From the NCBI GenBank assembly GCA_013811715.1, contig JACCUS010000051.1, forward strand, positions 1-24,243: DNA of 24,243 bases. The letters are read 5' to 3'. Positions 22,121 to 24,243 of the stretch are shown piece after piece. The position numbers were made by a program, and so were the translations under genes. The stretch's first letter is position 1. Each line of letters opens with the position of its first letter. The stretch is from Nocardioidaceae bacterium (GTDB lineage Bacteria; Actinomycetota; Actinomycetes; Propionibacteriales; Nocardioidaceae). Under the pieces are notes generated by a model, which searched no databases, was not told the DNA's origin, and was given only the letters and a program-made list of their open reading frames with translations.

Positions 22121-22872
22121 GCTTTGGGCGTGGACTCGTGGTGATGCCCACCTACAATGAGGCCGACAACATCGAGCTGGTCATCGACCGGGTGCGTGCG
22201 TCCGTGCCCGCGCTCGACGTGCTCGTGGTCGACGACAGCTCACCCGACGGGACCGGCGAGATCGCTGACAAGGTGGCCGGGCACGACGCGAAGGTGCAGG
22301 TGCTGCACCGGCCCGCCAAGGCAGGACTCGGCGTCGCCTACCTTGCCGGCTTCGGATGGGGGATGGAACACGGCTACGACGTGTTGATCGAGATGGACGC
22401 CGACGGCTCTCATCTGCCCGAGCAGCTGCCTCGGCTGCTTGAGGCACTCCACGGGGCGGACCTCGTGCTGGGCGCCCGCTGGGTCCGCGACGGCCGGGTC
22501 ATGAACTGGCCACGGCGTCGTGAGCTCTTGTCGCGTGGCGGCAACGCCTATGTGCGGCTGGCGCTCGGGCTGCCGCTGCACGACGCGACCAGTGGCTTTA
22601 GGGCTTTTCGCCGTACGACCCTGGAAGGGGTCGACCTGGAATCGGTGACGTCGCAGGGCTACTGCTTCCAGGTCGACCTCGCGCGTCGCACGCTCGCGGC
22701 TGGCTTCACCGTGGCGGAGGTCCCCATCACTTTCGTCGAGCGCGAGTACGGCGAGTCGAAGATGAACGGGCCGATCGTCCGAGAGGCGCTAATCCAAGTC
22801 TCGCGGTGGGCGCTCGCGCACCGGATCGCGCAGGCCAGGAGACTGATCTCCGGACGACAGGTGGGAGGCTGA
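22117..22872 (+). CDS. ppm1: Polyprenol-phosphate mannosyltransferase (Dpm1/Ppm1, GT2)
   Basis: Ppm1 transfers mannose from GDP-mannose to polyprenyl phosphate, the donor for extracytoplasmic mannosylation of lipids and proteins. The 251-residue GT2 protein shows VVMPTYNEADNIELVIDRV (residues 8-26), LVVDDSSPDGTGEIAD, the metal/nucleotide motif MDADGSH (Asp94, Asp96), DATSGFRAFRR and GYCFQVDLARR, then VPITFVEREYGESKMNG. There is no membrane helix, so it may be tethered through Lnt, as known for mycobacterial Ppm1 with its Lnt partner. The GTG start lies in the GTGA overlap with lnt. fxsA follows after one base. Confidence 0.92.
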   Translation: MSFGRGLVVMPTYNEADNIELVIDRVRASVPALDVLVVDDSSPDGTGEIADKVAGHDAKVQVLHRPAKAGLGVAYLAGFGWGMEHGYDVLIEMDADGSHLPEQLPRLLEALHGADLVLGARWVRDGRVMNWPRRRELLSRGGNAYVRLALGLPLHDATSGFRAFRRTTLEGVDLESVTSQGYCFQVDLARRTLAAGFTVAEVPITFVEREYGESKMNGPIVREALIQVSRWALAHRIAQARRLISGRQVGG

Positions 22873-22873
22873 C

Positions 22874-23326
22874 ATGCCGGCCGTGTTGCTGATCGGGCTG
22901 TTCGTGGTCTTGCCGATCGTCGAGATCTACGTGATCATCCAGGTCGGCCAGGAGATCGGGGCGCTCCCGACGGTGATCTTGCTGGTGGTGGAGTCGATAC
23001 TCGGCGGCTGGCTGGTCAAGCGTGAGGGGAGGCGAGCGTGGGTGGCGCTCAACGAGGCCCTCGCCACCGGCCAGATGCCCGGGCGGCAACTCGCCGATGC
23101 CGCGCTCGTCTTGGTGGGCGGCACCCTGCTGCTGACGCCGGGATTTGTCACCGACGTCTTCGGGTTCTTCCTCGTGCTGCCGTTCACCCGGCCGTTCGCC
23201 CGGAGAGTGCTCGCCGCGCTCGCCGCCCGCAGGGCGAGGCGTCATCTCGCGCACGGTGCACACGGCGCTGCCCGTCCCCGCAGGGGCGTGCACCAGATCT
23301 TCCGGCCCGACGACGACCAGCCATGA
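22874..23326 (+). CDS. fxsA: FxsA family membrane protein
   Basis: The 150-residue product is a small inner-membrane protein of the FxsA family. The E. coli member relieves exclusion of phage T7 by F plasmid when overproduced; the normal role is unknown. Hydrophobic segments cover residues 3-25 (VLLIGLFVVLPIVEIYVIIQ), 33-47 and about 77-105 (VLVGGTLLLTPGFVTDVFGF). Family motifs are VEIYVIIQVG, ESILGGWLVKREG and LLLTPGFVTDVFG. The C-terminus is basic and His/Arg-rich. ATG 22874 has GGGAGG 6 nt upstream, inside the end of ppm1. The gene ends before a bidirectional terminator facing rbpA. Confidence 0.93.
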   Translation: MPAVLLIGLFVVLPIVEIYVIIQVGQEIGALPTVILLVVESILGGWLVKREGRRAWVALNEALATGQMPGRQLADAALVLVGGTLLLTPGFVTDVFGFFLVLPFTRPFARRVLAALAARRARRHLAHGAHGAARPRRGVHQIFRPDDDQP

Positions 23327-23330
23327 CGGC

Positions 23331-23363
23331 AACGGCGCCGCCCCGCGGGGGGACGGCGCCGTT
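23331..23363. terminator. Bidirectional terminator between fxsA and rbpA
   Basis: AACGGCGCCG (23331-23340) and CGGCGCCGTT (23354-23363) form a perfect 10-bp stem. The loop contains a further CCCCGCGGGG palindrome. Being symmetric and between convergent genes, it can serve both; the plus strand continues TTTGCT. Confidence 0.8.
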
Positions 23364-23385
23364 TGCTCATGCTCGCCTGGACAGG

Positions 23386-23811
23386 TCAGGCGGTCTTCTT
23401 CGTCTTCGAGGTCGTACGCGGGCTCGTCTTCGAGGTGGCACGCGAACGGCGGCTGCGGTGAAGGTGCACCGGCCCGATCTCACCGGTGCGCAGCAGCTCC
23501 AACCGCTCGGACAAGATGTCCTCGAGCTCGGGTATCGACCGACGCTCTAGCAGCATGTCCCAGTGCGTCCGGGCCCGCTTGTCGGCCTTGGCCTCCGGCT
23601 GGGAGCCGTCCCGCTGCCGGGACTCGGCGCCGCATCGCGGGCACTCCCAGGTGAAGGGGATGTCGGCGTCCTCGGCCATCGGGATCTCGAACTCGTGCCC
23701 GTTGGCGCAGTCGTAGCTGACGCGCTGACGGGGTGCGAACTCGATGCCGCTCTCGTCCTCGAAACTGGTCCCGCCGAGGCGTGACCCTCGCAGGGTTGCT
23801 CGCTCTGACAT
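23386..23811 (-). CDS. rbpA: RNA polymerase-binding protein RbpA
   Basis: RbpA binds the principal sigma factor and RNA polymerase and stabilises the open promoter complex in actinobacteria. The 141-residue product starts MSERATLRGSRLGGTSFEDE, matching the family N-terminus. The core domain has APRQRVSYDCANGHEFEIP and IPFTWECPRCG, whose Cys/His and CxxC residues form the zinc site seen in the Streptomyces type. RTHWDMLLERRSIPELEDIL is the sigma-interacting segment. The C-terminus ends in a basic Ser/Thr/Lys/Arg tail longer than in the mycobacterial protein. I chose ATG 23811 for the family start, with GGGAG 7-8 nt upstream; a longer in-frame ATG at 23919 lies on the promoter. A SigR-type promoter precedes the gene. 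Confidence 0.95.
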   Translation of the reverse strand: MSERATLRGSRLGGTSFEDESGIEFAPRQRVSYDCANGHEFEIPMAEDADIPFTWECPRCGAESRQRDGSQPEAKADKRARTHWDMLLERRSIPELEDILSERLELLRTGEIGPVHLHRSRRSRATSKTSPRTTSKTKKTA

Positions 23812-23899
23812 GGTGGTCTCCCCGACGGTGTCGATGGCTCGTTGATGGTCGTACGTGTACCCCTCGTGGCCGTTCCTCACACTGCGGCCATGTGGGAAA

Positions 23900-23927
23900 C
23901 AACGTCCGTTCGCGGTCAATGATTCCC
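23900..23927 (-). promoter_or_regulatory. SigR/SigH-type promoter of rbpA
   Basis: On the minus strand GGGAAT (23927-23922) is followed by 17 nt and CGTTG (23904-23900). This fits the thiol-oxidative-stress sigma factor consensus GGGAAY-N16/17-CGTT. The transcript would have a leader of about 80 nt. In Streptomyces rbpA is a known SigR target, which supports the call. Confidence 0.75.
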
Positions 23928-24025
23928 ACTGCCAATGATGCCGAAGTCACCTGAGATTCGGCTGAGACACCAACATGAGCGGGCTAAGTGTTGTGCCTGG
24001 GATCTGCGGACCGCCGGGTGTCGAC

Positions 24026-24050
24026 GGCTCGCCTCCGCGCCGGCCGAGCC
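24026..24050 (-). terminator. Possible terminator of the MFS gene
   Basis: GGCTCG (24026-24031) and CGAGCC (24045-24050) can pair across a GC-rich interior. The hairpin lies just after the MFS stop on the minus strand. The stem is short and without a T-run, so the call is weak. Confidence 0.35.
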
Positions 24051-24054
24051 CTGG

Positions 24055-24243
24055 TCACACGACGGCTGGGGCCTGGTTGCCCGCCTCGGCGATGCCGCGC
24101 CGAGCGTCGACCCGCCACAGCACTCCGAGTCCCACCGCGAAGAAGACGATCAGCGCGACGATGGCGGGCCGGTAGGAGTCGGTCAGCTGAAACACCAGTC
24201 CGAAGACCAGCGTTCCGAGCCAGCTGGTTCCTCGCTCCGTGGC
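24055..24243 (-). CDS. 3' end of an MFS transporter gene, UMF1/Atg22-like (partial)
   Basis: The minus-strand frame enters from the window edge and ends at 24055-24057, giving 62 residues. It reads GTSWLGTLVFGLVFQLTDSY, then a membrane helix (AIVALIVFFAVGLGVLWRVD) and a short tail RRGIAEAGNQAP. This is the last helix pair and the RVDxRRxIxEAGN ending I recall from actinobacterial UMF1-type major facilitator proteins, which often neighbour rbpA. The substrate is unknown. The 5' part lies outside the window. Confidence 0.7.
   Translation of the reverse strand, partial: ATERGTSWLGTLVFGLVFQLTDSYRPAIVALIVFFAVGLGVLWRVDARRGIAEAGNQAPAVV

Noticed and set aside
23892..23912. Plus-strand GGGAAA with a nearby GTT as a second SigR-type site
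   Set aside because: The spacing is far too short for the consensus. The minus-strand site fits exactly.

Overview
The window is high-GC actinobacterial chromosome. The proteasome-tagging genes pafA, pafB and pafC, rbpA, an actinobacterial Lnt/Ppm pair, and many GTG starts with TAnnnT -10 boxes all point there. The genus is not visible. A Nocardioidaceae or Propionibacteriales member is plausible, but this is only a guess.

Region 1 (1-12.7 kb) is a housekeeping block in the order also known from Mycobacterium tuberculosis (recalled, not searched): pafA, a lipoprotein FKBP isomerase, pafB-pafC, tatA-tatC, an unknown small gene, a lipid kinase, a HelY-type helicase, a convergent 5'-3' exonuclease and a pepE-like M24 peptidase. 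It joins Pup ligation, the PafBC DNA-damage regulator and Tat export with RNA/DNA metabolism.

Region 2 (12.7-20.2 kb) is a lysine catabolism island. An Lrp/AsnC regulator lies tail to tail with kamA (lysine 2,3-aminomutase). kamA diverges from a tightly coupled operon: kdd, a YtcJ-like amidohydrolase, kamD, kamE and kal. Together these cover L-lysine to L-beta-lysine, then 3,5-diaminohexanoate, then 5-amino-3-oxohexanoate, and the final deamination of 3-aminobutyryl-CoA to crotonyl-CoA. The cleavage enzyme Kce, which should join the last two parts, is not in the window.

Region 3 (20.2-24.2 kb) is a second conserved block: lnt and ppm1 (lipoprotein N-acylation and polyprenyl-phosphate-mannose synthesis), fxsA, convergent rbpA, and the 3' end of an MFS transporter gene.

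The least ordinary signals are non-coding. An array of four TGTATACA-type boxes at about 21-bp spacing lies between the convergent helicase and exonuclease genes. Five genes have a -10 box placed 6-7 nt before the start codon, which predicts leaderless mRNAs. A consensus SigR-type promoter precedes rbpA. A small membrane-protein gene that looks frameshifted lies between the FKBP gene and pafB, and a heavily palindromic gap precedes lnt. I see no undescribed multi-gene system. The lysine island with its embedded amidohydrolase and missing Kce, and the box array, most deserve follow-up.
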